A stretch of DNA of 64,000 bases from Paraburkholderia rhizosphaerae (GTDB lineage: Bacteria; Pseudomonadota; Gammaproteobacteria; Burkholderiales; Burkholderiaceae): the NCBI RefSeq assembly GCF_004366595.1, contig NZ_SORE01000027.1:1-64000 (forward strand), given 5' to 3'. The first letter of the stretch is position 1. Every line of letters starts with the position of its first letter. The translations under genes and the position numbers were made by a program. Below the pieces are notes generated by a model. That model was not told the DNA's origin. It did not search any database and worked only from the letters and a program-made list of their open reading frames with translations. Positions 1 to 8,675 of the stretch are shown one piece after another.

Positions 1-97
1 CGCGTGGTGGGCGCTGACGGGCCTGCTGGTCACGACGTTCGCATTCCTCGGCGTGAACATGTTCCTGTCCGGGCTGCATAGTTACGGAAAGCTGTAA
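1..97 (+). CDS. ccsB: Cytochrome c biogenesis protein CcsB/ResC, C-terminus only
   Basis: Only the last 31 codons are in the window; the reading frame begins at base 2 and ends at a TAA. The visible peptide contains a hydrophobic segment (LTGLLVTTFAFLGVNMFL) followed by GLHSYGKL at the very C-terminus. That ending is typical of the last membrane helix and tail of the CcsB/ResC subunit of the system II cytochrome c synthase, which handles haem at the periplasmic side. The cytochrome bc1 genes further on in the window would need this maturation route. The assignment rests on the short tail alone, so a different CcmF/CcsA-family protein is possible. Confidence 0.7.
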   Translation, partial: AWWALTGLLVTTFAFLGVNMFLSGLHSYGKL

Positions 98-122
98 TAT
101 CCGCCGTTCGAGTCCGACAAAT

Positions 123-155
123 AACCGCCGCGTGCAATGCACCGGCGGTTTTTTT
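123..155 (+). terminator. Rho-independent terminator after ccsB
   Basis: An 8-bp perfect stem (AACCGCCG paired with CGGCGGTT) with a 12-nt loop is followed by a run of T residues. It lies 25 bp behind the ccsB stop codon and separates it from msrP. Confidence 0.85.
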
Positions 156-267
156 ATGGTCAAACGGGATGATTTCGGAATTCGTTTCGTTTGCTACAAC
201 AGAAGCAGTGAGACCACGCGTCGAACATCATTGAGCGCGCCCGGCGAGGCACGCAAGGAGTAGCAAC

Positions 268-1263
268 ATGAGGATCAAGCGTACTGACACTTCACGCCTG
301 GCCGGCGACGATATTCCGCGCAGCGAGATCACGCCGCAGCGGGTATTCGAGAACCGCCGACGTATCCTGCAGGCGGCGGGTGCCGCGGCGCTCGGCGGTC
401 TGATCGGGGTGCCGGGCGAGGCGTTCGCGACGTACTCGTCACCGGACCCGAAAGCGCAGAAGCTTGCCGCGACGACGAACCCGAAATTCGTCGTGATCGA
501 CAAGACGACGCCATACAAGGACATCACCACGTATAACAACTTCTACGAGTTCGGCACCGACAAGTCCGACCCGTCACGCAACGCCGGCACGCTGCGGCCG
601 CGCCCGTGGAAGTTGAGCGTCGAGGGCGAGGTGAAGAATCCGAAGGTCTACGATATCGATGAGTTGCTAAAGCTCGCGCCGCTGGAAGAGCGTGTTTACC
701 GGCACCGCTGCGTCGAAGGCTGGTCGATGGTGATTCCGTGGATCGGCGTGCCGCTGGCGGATCTGATCAAGCGCGCGCAGCCAACCGGCAACGCGAAGTA
801 CGTGCAATTCATCACGCTCGACGACCCGTCGCAAATGCCCGGCTTGTCGGACCCGATTCTGAACTGGCCGTATTCGGAAGGCCTGCGGATGGACGAAGCG
901 ATGAATCCGCTGACGCTGCTGACGATGGGCCTGTACGGCGAGGTGCTGCCGAACCAGAACGGCGCGCCGGTGCGGATTGTGGTGCCGTGGAAATACGGCT
1001 TCAAGAGCGCGAAATCGCTGGTGAAGATCCGCTTTGTCGACAAACAGCCGCCGACCAGCTGGAACGCTTATGCGCCGAACGAATACGGCTTCTATTCGAA
1101 CGTGAACCCGAACGTCGACCACCCGCGCTGGAGCCAGGCGACCGAACGGCGCATCGGCGAAGACGGCTTTTTCACGCCAAAGCGCAAGACCTTGATGTTC
1201 AACGGCTACGGCGATCTGGTCGCGTCGATGTATCAGGGCATGGACCTGAAGAAGTACTTCTAG
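268..1263 (+). CDS. msrP: Protein-methionine-sulfoxide reductase catalytic subunit MsrP
   Basis: This is a periplasmic molybdopterin enzyme that reduces oxidised methionine in envelope proteins, taking electrons from MsrQ. The 331-residue product starts with a long Tat signal: arginines at 30-32 (NRRRIL), a hydrophobic stretch at about 35-48, and an Ala-rich cleavage region near residue 54. The sulfite-oxidase-fold core follows, with the probable molybdenum-ligating cysteine at about residue 148 in YRHRCVEGW. The ATG is preceded by AAGGAG 7 bp upstream, which supports this start. MsrQ follows after 12 bp, as expected for the two-gene operon. The TatABC exporter it needs is encoded at about 49.2-50.9 kb. 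Confidence 0.95.
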   Translation: MRIKRTDTSRLAGDDIPRSEITPQRVFENRRRILQAAGAAALGGLIGVPGEAFATYSSPDPKAQKLAATTNPKFVVIDKTTPYKDITTYNNFYEFGTDKSDPSRNAGTLRPRPWKLSVEGEVKNPKVYDIDELLKLAPLEERVYRHRCVEGWSMVIPWIGVPLADLIKRAQPTGNAKYVQFITLDDPSQMPGLSDPILNWPYSEGLRMDEAMNPLTLLTMGLYGEVLPNQNGAPVRIVVPWKYGFKSAKSLVKIRFVDKQPPTSWNAYAPNEYGFYSNVNPNVDHPRWSQATERRIGEDGFFTPKRKTLMFNGYGDLVASMYQGMDLKKYF

Positions 1264-1275
1264 GCGGGGACGCAG

Positions 1276-2010
1276 ATGGCAACCGATACGCAAACGGCAT
1301 CCGCGGACGGCGCGCAGCGCTCGACCGCCGCAGCACGCAGCGCCGTCGGCGTCGGCTCTGCAAGCGCGAAGAAACGGCCGGCCGCGGCGAGCGGCCCGCG
1401 CTGGGTCGTACCGGCCAGGATCGCGGTGTTTATCGCGGCACTGTATCCGCTCGGACGGCTGGTGCTATTCGGCTTCACCGATCAACTGAGCGCGAACCCG
1501 ATCGAGTTCATCACGCGCTCGACCGGCTTGTGGACGCTGGTGTTTCTTTGCATCACGCTGTCTGTCACGCCGTTACGCAGGCTGACGGGTATCAACGCGC
1601 TACTGCGGTTCCGACGGATGGTCGGTCTTTATGCGTTCTTCTACGGCGCACTGCACTTCACGACGTACTTCTGGTTCGACAAATGGTTCGACGTTGCCGA
1701 GATTCTGAAAGATATCGGTAAGCGCCCGTTTATCACGGTCGGATTTGCCGCGTTCGTGCTGCTGATTCCACTGGCGGTTACATCGACGAAGGGGATGGCG
1801 CGCAGACTTGGCCGTCGCTGGCAGATGCTGCACCGCGCGATCTATCTGATTGCCGCGCTGGCGATTCTGCACTTCTGGTGGATGAAGGCGGGCAAGCATG
1901 ATCTGATCTTGCCGAAAATCTATGGCGCGATCGTGATTGCGCTGCTTGGGTGGCGGCTGATTGTGTGGGCGCGCGGCCGAATGGAGCGGCGTCAGGCGGT
2001 GCGACGCTGA
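1276..2010 (+). CDS. msrQ: Haem-binding membrane subunit MsrQ
   Basis: MsrQ is the inner-membrane cytochrome b-type partner that passes quinol or flavin electrons to MsrP. The 244-residue protein has about six hydrophobic segments after an Ala-rich cytosolic N-terminus of about 50 residues, which is longer than in E. coli YedZ (about 211 residues). Histidines suited to haem binding appear in the ferric-reductase-like core, for example in YGALHFTTYF and in WQMLHRAIYL, plus one in ILHFWW. It sits 12 bp behind msrP and is almost certainly co-transcribed. An internal start could shorten the N-terminus, but none has an obviously better ribosome binding site. Confidence 0.93.
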   Translation: MATDTQTASADGAQRSTAAARSAVGVGSASAKKRPAAASGPRWVVPARIAVFIAALYPLGRLVLFGFTDQLSANPIEFITRSTGLWTLVFLCITLSVTPLRRLTGINALLRFRRMVGLYAFFYGALHFTTYFWFDKWFDVAEILKDIGKRPFITVGFAAFVLLIPLAVTSTKGMARRLGRRWQMLHRAIYLIAALAILHFWWMKAGKHDLILPKIYGAIVIALLGWRLIVWARGRMERRQAVRR

Positions 2011-2104
2011 TTTACCTGGTCGGGTATCGACTCGGCGCCCGCGGGCGTTTGATAGGCGGCGTGGCGCGTGTGTGACCGTGCCACACGCTCACGCCTTCCC
2101 AGCT

Positions 2105-3367
2105 TCAATCAGGTAACCGCGATTCGCCGGCGAACAGCTGCGTGACCTCTTCACGCGCGCGAATCAGATGCACGGTGTCACCATCGACCATTACTTCCGC
2201 GGCACGCGGGCGCGTGTTGTAGTTCGAGCTCATTACGAAGCCGTACGCGCCCGCCGAGCGGATCGCAAGCAGATCGCCCGGTTCCGCGGCCAGTTCCCGT
2301 TCGCGGCCGAGCCAGTCGCCGCTTTCGCAAACGGGACCGACCACGTCGTACACCTGCTTCGGCGCGGAGCGCGCCACCACCGGCTCGATCGAGTGGTACG
2401 CGTTGTACATCGCCGGGCGTGCAAGGTCGTTCATCGCGGCGTCGACGATCAGAAAGTTCTTCTCGATGCCGGGCTTCAGGAACTCGACACGCGTCAACAG
2501 GATGCCCGCGTTGCCGACGAGCGAGCGGCCGGGCTCGAAATAGACGTCCCGATGACCGTGCCCGCGCGCGTCGATACGATCGAGCACGGTGCGCACGAAC
2601 ACGTCGATTTCCGGTGGCGTTTCGTCGTCGTAGGTGATTCCGAGGCCGCCACCGACATCGATGTGGCGAATCTTTACGCCATCGGCCTCGATCTGCTCGA
2701 CGAGCTCCAGTAGACGATCGACCGCATCGAGGTAAGGCGAGACCTCGGTGATTTGCGAACCGATGTGGCAATCGATGCCGACCACCTCGAGGTGCGGCAT
2801 CGCCGCGGCCGCCCGATAGGTCGCACGCGCGTCATCGAACGCGACACCGAACTTGTTCGACTTGAGGCCGGTGGAGATATACGGATGCGTTTTCGCATCG
2901 ACATCCGGATTCACGCGCAGTGACACCGGCGCCCGCTTGCCGATCGCGCCCGCTACCTCATTCAGGCGGTCCAGTTCCGGAATCGACTCGACGTTGAAGC
3001 ATTTCACGCCCGCGACGAGCGCGTCGCGCATTTCGGCGGCGCTCTTGCCGATGCCCGAAAAGACGGTGTTCTCCGCCTTGCCTCCCGCCGCTAGCACCCG
3101 CGCGAGCTCGCCGCCCGACACGATGTCGAAGCCGGCGTTCATGCGCGCGAACACGTTCAGCACCGCGAGATTGCTATTCGCTTTCACGGCGACATGGACG
3201 CTCGCGCGACGACCCGCGCATGCGCCCGCATAGGCTTGCCATGCGGCCGTCAGCGCGGCGCGCGAGTAGACGTAGAGCGGAGTGCCGAAGCGCTCGGCGA
3301 GCGATACGGCGGACACGCGTTCGGCGTGCAGGACGCCGTCAACGTGGGCGAAGACTGATCGAGTCAT
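2105..3367 (-). CDS. lysA: Diaminopimelate decarboxylase
   Basis: LysA catalyses the last step of lysine synthesis, PLP-dependent decarboxylation of meso-diaminopimelate. The 420-residue protein shows the PLP lysine at about residue 62 (HVAVKANSN), the SGGEL motif of the barrel, the glycine-rich phosphate-binding loop (IDVGGGLGITY), and the GPVCESGDWL segment that contributes the active-site cysteine from the partner subunit. Length is usual for the family. It lies 9 bp downstream of lptM on the same strand and probably shares its transcript. The ribosome binding site is weak, so translation may depend on lptM. Confidence 0.97.
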   Translation of the reverse strand: MTRSVFAHVDGVLHAERVSAVSLAERFGTPLYVYSRAALTAAWQAYAGACAGRRASVHVAVKANSNLAVLNVFARMNAGFDIVSGGELARVLAAGGKAENTVFSGIGKSAAEMRDALVAGVKCFNVESIPELDRLNEVAGAIGKRAPVSLRVNPDVDAKTHPYISTGLKSNKFGVAFDDARATYRAAAAMPHLEVVGIDCHIGSQITEVSPYLDAVDRLLELVEQIEADGVKIRHIDVGGGLGITYDDETPPEIDVFVRTVLDRIDARGHGHRDVYFEPGRSLVGNAGILLTRVEFLKPGIEKNFLIVDAAMNDLARPAMYNAYHSIEPVVARSAPKQVYDVVGPVCESGDWLGRERELAAEPGDLLAIRSAGAYGFVMSSNYNTRPRAAEVMVDGDTVHLIRAREEVTQLFAGESRLPD

Positions 3368-3376
3368 GCGAAGGTC

Positions 3377-3694
3377 TTATTGAGCTTGAGGAACGTCGGA
3401 TGCGGGACGTTGCGGCATCGGCGTGGCGGTGCCGCTCGCGGGCGTCTGCATGGTGTCGTCCGGCGACAACGCAAACGGTTCGCCCGATGTGTCCGGAATG
3501 CTCGACGATGCGGTTTCCGGACTGGGTTTCACATCTTCGGGCGACGGCGGTTGCGTCTGTTGCTGCGGTTTTGGCGGCAGCGGCGGAACGGTAGGCAGAT
3601 AGAGCGGGCCGCGTTGCCCGCAACCGGTGAGCGCGCCCGCTGCGAGAATGGACAAAGCCGCTACAATCGCGCTCATCCGGGATACGGCTCGCAT
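3377..3694 (-). CDS. lptM: LptM-type outer-membrane lipoprotein (YifL family)
   Basis: A 105-residue lipoprotein beginning MRAVSRMSA. The signal peptide (about residues 7-22) ends in a lipobox, LTGC, and is followed directly by GQRGPLYLP. That is the hallmark of the short LptM/YifL family, which in E. coli mimics lipopolysaccharide to help the LptDE translocon mature. The rest is a Pro/Ser/Thr/Gln-rich, probably disordered tail, so the protein is longer than E. coli LptM (67 residues). An upstream in-frame start is possible, but this ATG places the signal peptide correctly. The gene heads an operon with lysA and faces cyaY with only 36 bp between start codons. Confidence 0.88.
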   Translation of the reverse strand: MRAVSRMSAIVAALSILAAGALTGCGQRGPLYLPTVPPLPPKPQQQTQPPSPEDVKPSPETASSSIPDTSGEPFALSPDDTMQTPASGTATPMPQRPASDVPQAQ

Positions 3695-3730
3695 GACAGT
3701 CCCTGTATAACGAATCCGCTGGAGTTTAGC

Positions 3731-4048
3731 ATGTCCGATACTGATTACCTGGCTCGTGCAGAAGGTGTGCTGGCGGCGGTTGAGCGTGCGCTCGACTATA
3801 CCGACGCCGATATCGAGTTCGAACGCAGCGGCAATGTGCTGACGCTCGAATTTGCGAACGACACGAAGATCATCGTGAACCTGCAGCCGCCGATGCACGA
3901 AATCTGGATTGCCGCGAAGTCGGGCGGGTATCACTTCCGTTTCGTCGACGATGCATGGCGCGATACGCGTAACGGCACTGAGTTCTTCTCCGCATTGTCG
4001 GACTACGCGACGCAGCAGGCGGGCGAGCCGGTGCGGATTACGCCTTGA
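3731..4048 (+). CDS. cyaY: Iron-sulfur cluster assembly protein CyaY (frataxin)
   Basis: CyaY is the bacterial frataxin, an iron-binding regulator of cysteine desulfurase in iron-sulfur cluster assembly in the cytosol. The 105-residue product has the acidic first helix (DYTDADIEFE) and the beta-sheet signature NLQPPMHEIWIAAKSGGYHF, ending in the conserved SDYATQQAG helix. The length matches the family. GGAG at the -10 to -7 position supports the ATG. It is divergent from lptM-lysA, an arrangement also known in other proteobacteria. Confidence 0.96.
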   Translation: MSDTDYLARAEGVLAAVERALDYTDADIEFERSGNVLTLEFANDTKIIVNLQPPMHEIWIAAKSGGYHFRFVDDAWRDTRNGTEFFSALSDYATQQAGEPVRITP

Positions 4049-4251
4049 ACCGCAGGTGAAAGCGGCGCGGTGATGTAATGGCCGCGTGCGCCGGTGCGTG
4101 TGCGGTTGCACATGTGGGTGCGTCTGCGCATGCGTGTGGTCGGCCGTCGATGCGCGTCAATGGCGCGCTAAAGCTCGCCGTCGCCTTCGCCGGCGGCTGC
4201 CGCTAGCGTCGGCGAGCGCCGGCTAGTGCCGCGAGCGCTCGCCATTCTTCG
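4049..4251. other. GC-rich convergent spacer between cyaY and mrcA
   Basis: No gene is visible. The first half is a purine/pyrimidine-biased GTGCG-rich tract and the second half holds several overlapping GC-rich inverted repeats (around 4190-4245) that could form hairpins between the two converging genes. No classical T-run terminator is present. Confidence 0.4.
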
Positions 4252-6651
4252 CTAATGCCCGCGGAACAGGTTCATGATGTCCTGCTTCTCCTGTTCTCCG
4301 ACCTGTTCCGGCGCGCCTTGCGTGCCGCTCGCTTCCTCGCCCGGCTGCGGCAGCGAAACACCGACCGCCGCGACGAAGCCGTTGCCCGGCGTAAAGCCAT
4401 CGAGATACAACTCATCGCCGATCGTAACGACGCCACTGGGCATCGGCATCTTGTATTCGGGCACGCCTTTGAGCGCGCGGCCCATGTAGTCGATCCACAC
4501 CGGCAGTGCGAGCCCGCCGCCGGTTTCCTTGTCGCCGAGGCTGCGCGGGTTGTCGTAGCCGATCCATGCGATCGCGGTGAGCGTGTGCTGGTAGCCGGCG
4601 AACCACGCGTCGCGTGAGTCGTTGGTGGTGCCGGTTTTCCCCGACAGGTCGGTGCGCTTCAATACGTTCGATTTCGCGCCAGTGCCGCGTTGCGCGACGC
4701 TTTGCAGCAGGCTGTTCATCACATACGCATTGCGCGGATCGATCGCGTGCGGCGCGCTTTGTCCGGCAACGAGCGGCTGCGCGTGCGCGACAACGACGCC
4801 GCGCTGATCGGTGACTTCCGCGATCAGATAGGGGTTGATCCGGTAGCCACCATTCGCGAACACCGAGTACGCGCCCGCCATCTGCAACGGCGTGACGAGG
4901 CCCGCGCCGAGCGCCATCGGCAGATATGCGGGGTGGCGATCTGCGTCGAAGCCGAATTGCGTGATGTAACGCTGTGCGTATTTAGTGCCGATGTGGTTCA
5001 GGATGCGAATCGACACCATGTTCTTGGACTTTTGCAGCGCGGTGCGCATCGTCATCGGGCCGTCGAAGCCGCCGCCGTAGTTTTTCGGTTCCCACGCCTG
5101 GCCACCGGTCTCGGCCGCGCTGAAAAAGAGCGGTGCATCGTTGATGATGGTTGCGGGTCCGAGACCTTTCTCGAGCGACGCCGAATAGATGAATGGCTTG
5201 AAGCTCGAACCGGGCTGGCGCCATGCCTGCGTCACGTGGTTGAACTTGTTCTTGTTGAAGTCAAACCCGCCGACTAGCGCGCGAATCGCGCCGTCCTGCG
5301 GCACGATCGATACAAATGCGCCCTCCACTTGCGGCAACTGCGTGATCGACCAGTCGCCGTCGGCATTCTTGACGACACGCACAATCGCCCCCGGCCTGAT
5401 CCGCTGGTTCGGCTGTGCGCGCGCGTTCAGCGCAGACGCCGCATAGCGCAGCCCATCGCCGCTGACCGTCACGGAGTTGCCGCCGATCAGTGTGGCCTGC
5501 ACCTGTTTCGGGTTCGCCGATGTCACGACCGCCGCGAAAATGTCGCCATTGTCCGGATGCTCGAGGAGCGCGTCGTCGATGGCCTGCTCGCGGTCGTCCG
5601 GGTCGCCGGGCAGGTCGATGAAGGCCTCCGGGCCGCGGTAGCCGTGCCGGCGCTCGTAGTCCAGCAGACCTTTACGCAACGCGCGATACGCGACGTCCTG
5701 ATCGGCGGAGTCGATTGTGGTGACCACGTTCAGACCACGCGTGTAGGCCTCCTCGCGATATTGCGCGTACATCATCTGCCGGACCATCTCCGCGACGTAC
5801 TCCGCATGCACGCTGAATTCCTTGCCGGCGCCCTTGACGACGAGCGGCTGGCGCACCGCATCGTCGTACTGCTGCTGCGTGATGTAGCGCAGTTCGAGCA
5901 TGCGTTGCAGGATGTATTCTTGGCGAACCTTCGCCCGCTTCGGATTGACGACCGGGTTATACGCGGACGGCGCCTTCGGCAGCCCGGCGAGCATCGCGGA
6001 CTCAGCGAGCGTGAGGTCTTTCAGATCCTTGCCGAAGTACACGCGCGCGGCGCTTGCAAAACCGTACGCGCGTTGGCCGAGGTAGATCTGATTCATGTAG
6101 ACCTCGAGAATCTGATCTTTCGACAGCTTCGACTCGATCTTGTACGCGAGCAGCATTTCGTACACCTTGCGCGTGTACGTCTTCTCGCTCGACAGAAAGA
6201 AGTTGCGTGCGACCTGCATCGTGATCGTGCTTGCGCCCTGGGTTGCGTGGCCGTTCGTCAGCGCGACGAAGCCCGCGCGCAGGATGCCGGTCAGATCGAC
6301 GCCGCCGTGATCGTAGAAGCGCGCATCCTCGATGGCCAGCACGGCCTTCTTCAGGTTGTCCGGCACGTCGCGTATGTGCACGATGTCGCGCCGTTCCTCG
6401 CCGAATTCACCGATCAGCACGTGATCGGCGGTATAGATACGCAGCGGCACCTTCGGTTGATAGTCGGTCAGCGCATCGAGCGACGGCAGGTTAGGCGTTG
6501 CGACGACGAGCGCGTAGCCGAGAACGAGCGCCACGCTCACGATGCCCGCGACGATAAGGCCTACGAAACCCAGGATAAGCGTGAGCCACAGCGGACGCCT
6601 GCGTTTGCGCGGCGCCGGCGGCGGGGACGAAGGACTTGAAGTTTGTTGCAT
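4252..6651 (-). CDS. mrcA: Penicillin-binding protein 1A, bifunctional glycosyltransferase/transpeptidase
   Basis: A class A penicillin-binding protein that polymerises lipid II and cross-links the peptides on the periplasmic face. Of 799 residues, about 20-50 hold a basic stretch and one membrane helix. The GT51 glycosyltransferase domain follows with EDARFYDHGGVD (catalytic Glu near 108) and QGASTITMQVARNFFL. The transpeptidase domain has the nucleophile in PGSSFKPF, then KSKN and SGKTGTT. The start was placed at the ATG preceded by GGTGG, not at a longer upstream frame. The gene lies back-to-back with the pilM operon, a linkage common in proteobacteria (mrcA/ponA facing pilMNOPQ). Confidence 0.96.
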   Translation of the reverse strand: MQQTSSPSSPPPAPRKRRRPLWLTLILGFVGLIVAGIVSVALVLGYALVVATPNLPSLDALTDYQPKVPLRIYTADHVLIGEFGEERRDIVHIRDVPDNLKKAVLAIEDARFYDHGGVDLTGILRAGFVALTNGHATQGASTITMQVARNFFLSSEKTYTRKVYEMLLAYKIESKLSKDQILEVYMNQIYLGQRAYGFASAARVYFGKDLKDLTLAESAMLAGLPKAPSAYNPVVNPKRAKVRQEYILQRMLELRYITQQQYDDAVRQPLVVKGAGKEFSVHAEYVAEMVRQMMYAQYREEAYTRGLNVVTTIDSADQDVAYRALRKGLLDYERRHGYRGPEAFIDLPGDPDDREQAIDDALLEHPDNGDIFAAVVTSANPKQVQATLIGGNSVTVSGDGLRYAASALNARAQPNQRIRPGAIVRVVKNADGDWSITQLPQVEGAFVSIVPQDGAIRALVGGFDFNKNKFNHVTQAWRQPGSSFKPFIYSASLEKGLGPATIINDAPLFFSAAETGGQAWEPKNYGGGFDGPMTMRTALQKSKNMVSIRILNHIGTKYAQRYITQFGFDADRHPAYLPMALGAGLVTPLQMAGAYSVFANGGYRINPYLIAEVTDQRGVVVAHAQPLVAGQSAPHAIDPRNAYVMNSLLQSVAQRGTGAKSNVLKRTDLSGKTGTTNDSRDAWFAGYQHTLTAIAWIGYDNPRSLGDKETGGGLALPVWIDYMGRALKGVPEYKMPMPSGVVTIGDELYLDGFTPGNGFVAAVGVSLPQPGEEASGTQGAPEQVGEQEKQDIMNLFRGH

Positions 6652-6981
6652 ATGACCACCAGAAACCAGTCCCGCGATTATAGCCGCGCACATCGAGAGC
6701 TTTCGATGCGCTTACATTGCGAGACACCCGTTACAGCCAGCGATGACGGCCAATGACAGCAGCCAACGACAGCTGTCAACGACAGCGGCAGACGCACGCG
6801 AGCTGCAACGGAAACGACATCACGGAATGACATCACTGTAGCGCCTCCAGCCGCGCCCGGGCACTTCTTCTGTTTGCGTTAGCCATTCGGCCGAATTTCG
6901 CAGAACGGATGGTCTGAGCACAATCCTCTCCGTTGTCCGCGTTCGAATGGGTTGTCCGCGGGTTGGTGAAAGGGAGGCAAG
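6652..6981. other. Divergent intergenic region mrcA/pilM
   Basis: This 330-bp region must hold the promoters of both mrcA and the pil operon. Two structures are visible: a run of imperfect direct repeats around AACGACAGC at about 6737-6780, and a perfect 12-bp palindrome ATTCGGCCGAAT at 6885-6896. Neither matches a binding site I can name, and I cannot place a convincing -35/-10 pair. No coding sequence is supported. Confidence 0.45.
6737..6780. repeat. Imperfect short direct repeats
   Basis: Three to four units resembling C-C-A-A-C/T-GACAGC with 12-15 bp periodicity (CAATGACAGC, CAACGACAGC, CAACGACAGC, with a decayed first copy CGATGACGGC). They lie within 130 bp upstream of mrcA on its promoter side. 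Confidence 0.5.
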
Positions 6982-7983
6982 ATGGCATTGAAAACTTCGT
7001 TGCAAATGGCGATGCGCCGGTTCGCGGCAGGCATCGACGTGAGTCCGCGGGCCGTGCGGCTCGTAGTGCTGAGCCGGCGCCCGCGCGGTGACGACACGCT
7101 GCGGATCGAGTGCGTCGCGTCGATGCCGCTGCGGCCCGGTGCGATGGCAGGCGCCGAGATTGTCGATCGGCAGGCGGTTTCGCATGCGCTGTACGAGCTG
7201 TTCGACAGCTTGCAGATCGAACGCGTGGTGGCGTCGTTGCCATGCGCGATGGCAATTCCCGGTTCGGCGACGCTCACCGCAAGCGTGCCGCTGCGTCAGC
7301 TCGTGCCGCTTTTGCGGCGCGGCGGGCCGTTATCGAAGGGCGAGGACGGCAGCGGCGATGCACTGGCAGTACTCGAGCCGGCGGTGCTGATCGAGGTGGA
7401 ACGCATCGCCGGTATCGAGCGGCATGCGCTCGCGGTCGACTGGTATATCGACGAGTCGCCGTTGAACGAGGGTGAGGTAACGATCGCCGCCACTGCGCGA
7501 CAGCATCTCGAAGCGCGCATCGAATGCGCGGCGATTGCCGGCATCTCGTTGACGTCGATCGACGGCGAACCGCACGCCGCGTTGCGGGCGATGCGTTACG
7601 CCGCGGCGATCGAACTCGAGTTGAACGACGAGTACCTGGCCATCTGGGTCGGCACCGACGGTGTCTATGGCTGGCGTATCGCTGAGGACGAGGTCGCTGC
7701 ACATATGCGCTACCCGGCACCCGAGCACGGCAGTCTGGCCGATGCGCTGCGCGAACTCGGCGGCGGTAACGAACTCGCGTCGGTGCTCGTGTCCGGCGAA
7801 ATCGATTTGCTCGACGGCGTCTCGTTGTCGCTTGCCGACATCGGCGACGTGCTCGGCTGCACGGTGCTGCCATTTCAGTGCGCGCTGCTTGGCCAGGCCG
7901 CGCATCCCGACGACGAGGAATTGCTGCGCGATCCCGCGTGTGCGGTCGCATTCGGCCTCGCGATACGCGGGGTTTACGAATGA
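6982..7983 (+). CDS. pilM: Type IV pilus assembly protein PilM
   Basis: PilM is the actin-like cytosolic component of the pilus alignment complex and binds the N-terminus of PilN. The 333-residue protein opens with an actin-ATPase-like nucleotide segment (AGIDVSPRAVRLVVLS) and has the second domain's acidic phosphate-2 region in DEYLAIWVGTDG. Sequence is divergent from Pseudomonas PilM, so family membership rests partly on context. It is the first gene of pilM-pilN-pilOP-pilQ; its stop overlaps the pilN start by ATGA. GGGAGG about 9 bp upstream fits the start. Confidence 0.85.
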   Translation: MALKTSLQMAMRRFAAGIDVSPRAVRLVVLSRRPRGDDTLRIECVASMPLRPGAMAGAEIVDRQAVSHALYELFDSLQIERVVASLPCAMAIPGSATLTASVPLRQLVPLLRRGGPLSKGEDGSGDALAVLEPAVLIEVERIAGIERHALAVDWYIDESPLNEGEVTIAATARQHLEARIECAAIAGISLTSIDGEPHAALRAMRYAAAIELELNDEYLAIWVGTDGVYGWRIAEDEVAAHMRYPAPEHGSLADALRELGGGNELASVLVSGEIDLLDGVSLSLADIGDVLGCTVLPFQCALLGQAAHPDDEELLRDPACAVAFGLAIRGVYE

Positions 7984-8675
7984 AGTGGCTCACGTTGCGC
8001 TTCGGCGAAAGTCCCGCGCGGCGTGAGCGGCCGGTGTGGATAGGCGGATTCAATCTGCTGCCGCACCGGCAGCGCGCCGCGCGTCGCCAGCAGCGACGCC
8101 GCGTCATCGACGCGTTGGCCGCGGTGGCGCTCGGGTGCATCGCTGTACTTGCGCTGGCCGTCTGGCAGACCGTCGATCGCGCGCGGCTCGATGCGCAGCG
8201 CGTGTCATTCGAGCGGTCGCTCGCGCAATTGGCCGCACCGCTTGCCGAACACGCCCGGCTGACCCGTGACATCCATGATGCACGGACACGCGCCGCGCAC
8301 GCGGCAACGTTCTCCGAACCACTCGCGCAGCTAGCGGCGCTGCTCGATGAGCTTGCTGCGGAGCCACGCGAACGAGTGCTGGTGCGGCAACTGCGGCATC
8401 GTGACCACGAAACGGAACTGTTCGCGCTCGCGGCAGATCATGCGGCGCCGGCGTCGTGGGTGAAGCGTTTGGGTGCGATCCGCGGAGTGAAGGACGCTGA
8501 TGTCAAAGATCTGCGTCGCGCGACGCCTGCGCGCGGCGCCGTCGAAAACGCCAGCGATGCGATCGGGTTCTCGGCGCGCCTCTACTGGAACAGCTCACGT
8601 GAACTTGCGGCACGCAGGCCCGCGCCTGCTGCAGCACGTCCGGTACAAGGCGTCGACATGCGAGGTAACAAATGA
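7980..8675 (+). CDS. pilN: Type IV pilus inner-membrane protein PilN
   Basis: A 231-residue bitopic membrane protein. Near the N-terminus, residues 24-30 read FNLLPHR, a good match to the INLLPxR peptide by which PilN docks into PilM. One membrane helix follows at about 46-63 (VIDALAAVALGCIAVLALAV) and then a periplasmic coiled-coil and ferredoxin-like domain. It overlaps pilM by 4 bp at its start and the next gene by 4 bp at its end, indicating translational coupling through the operon. Confidence 0.88.
   Translation: MKWLTLRFGESPARRERPVWIGGFNLLPHRQRAARRQQRRRVIDALAAVALGCIAVLALAVWQTVDRARLDAQRVSFERSLAQLAAPLAEHARLTRDIHDARTRAAHAATFSEPLAQLAALLDELAAEPRERVLVRQLRHRDHETELFALAADHAAPASWVKRLGAIRGVKDADVKDLRRATPARGAVENASDAIGFSARLYWNSSRELAARRPAPAAARPVQGVDMRGNK

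Noticed and set aside
2011..2104. GCGTGTG/CACACGC hairpin between msrQ and lysA as a terminator
   Set aside because: The stem is fair but no T-run follows on either strand.
5329..6639. Plus-strand open frame of 436 codons opposite mrcA
   Set aside because: Antisense shadow of a clear penicillin-binding protein; no ribosome binding site and a low-complexity Arg-rich product.
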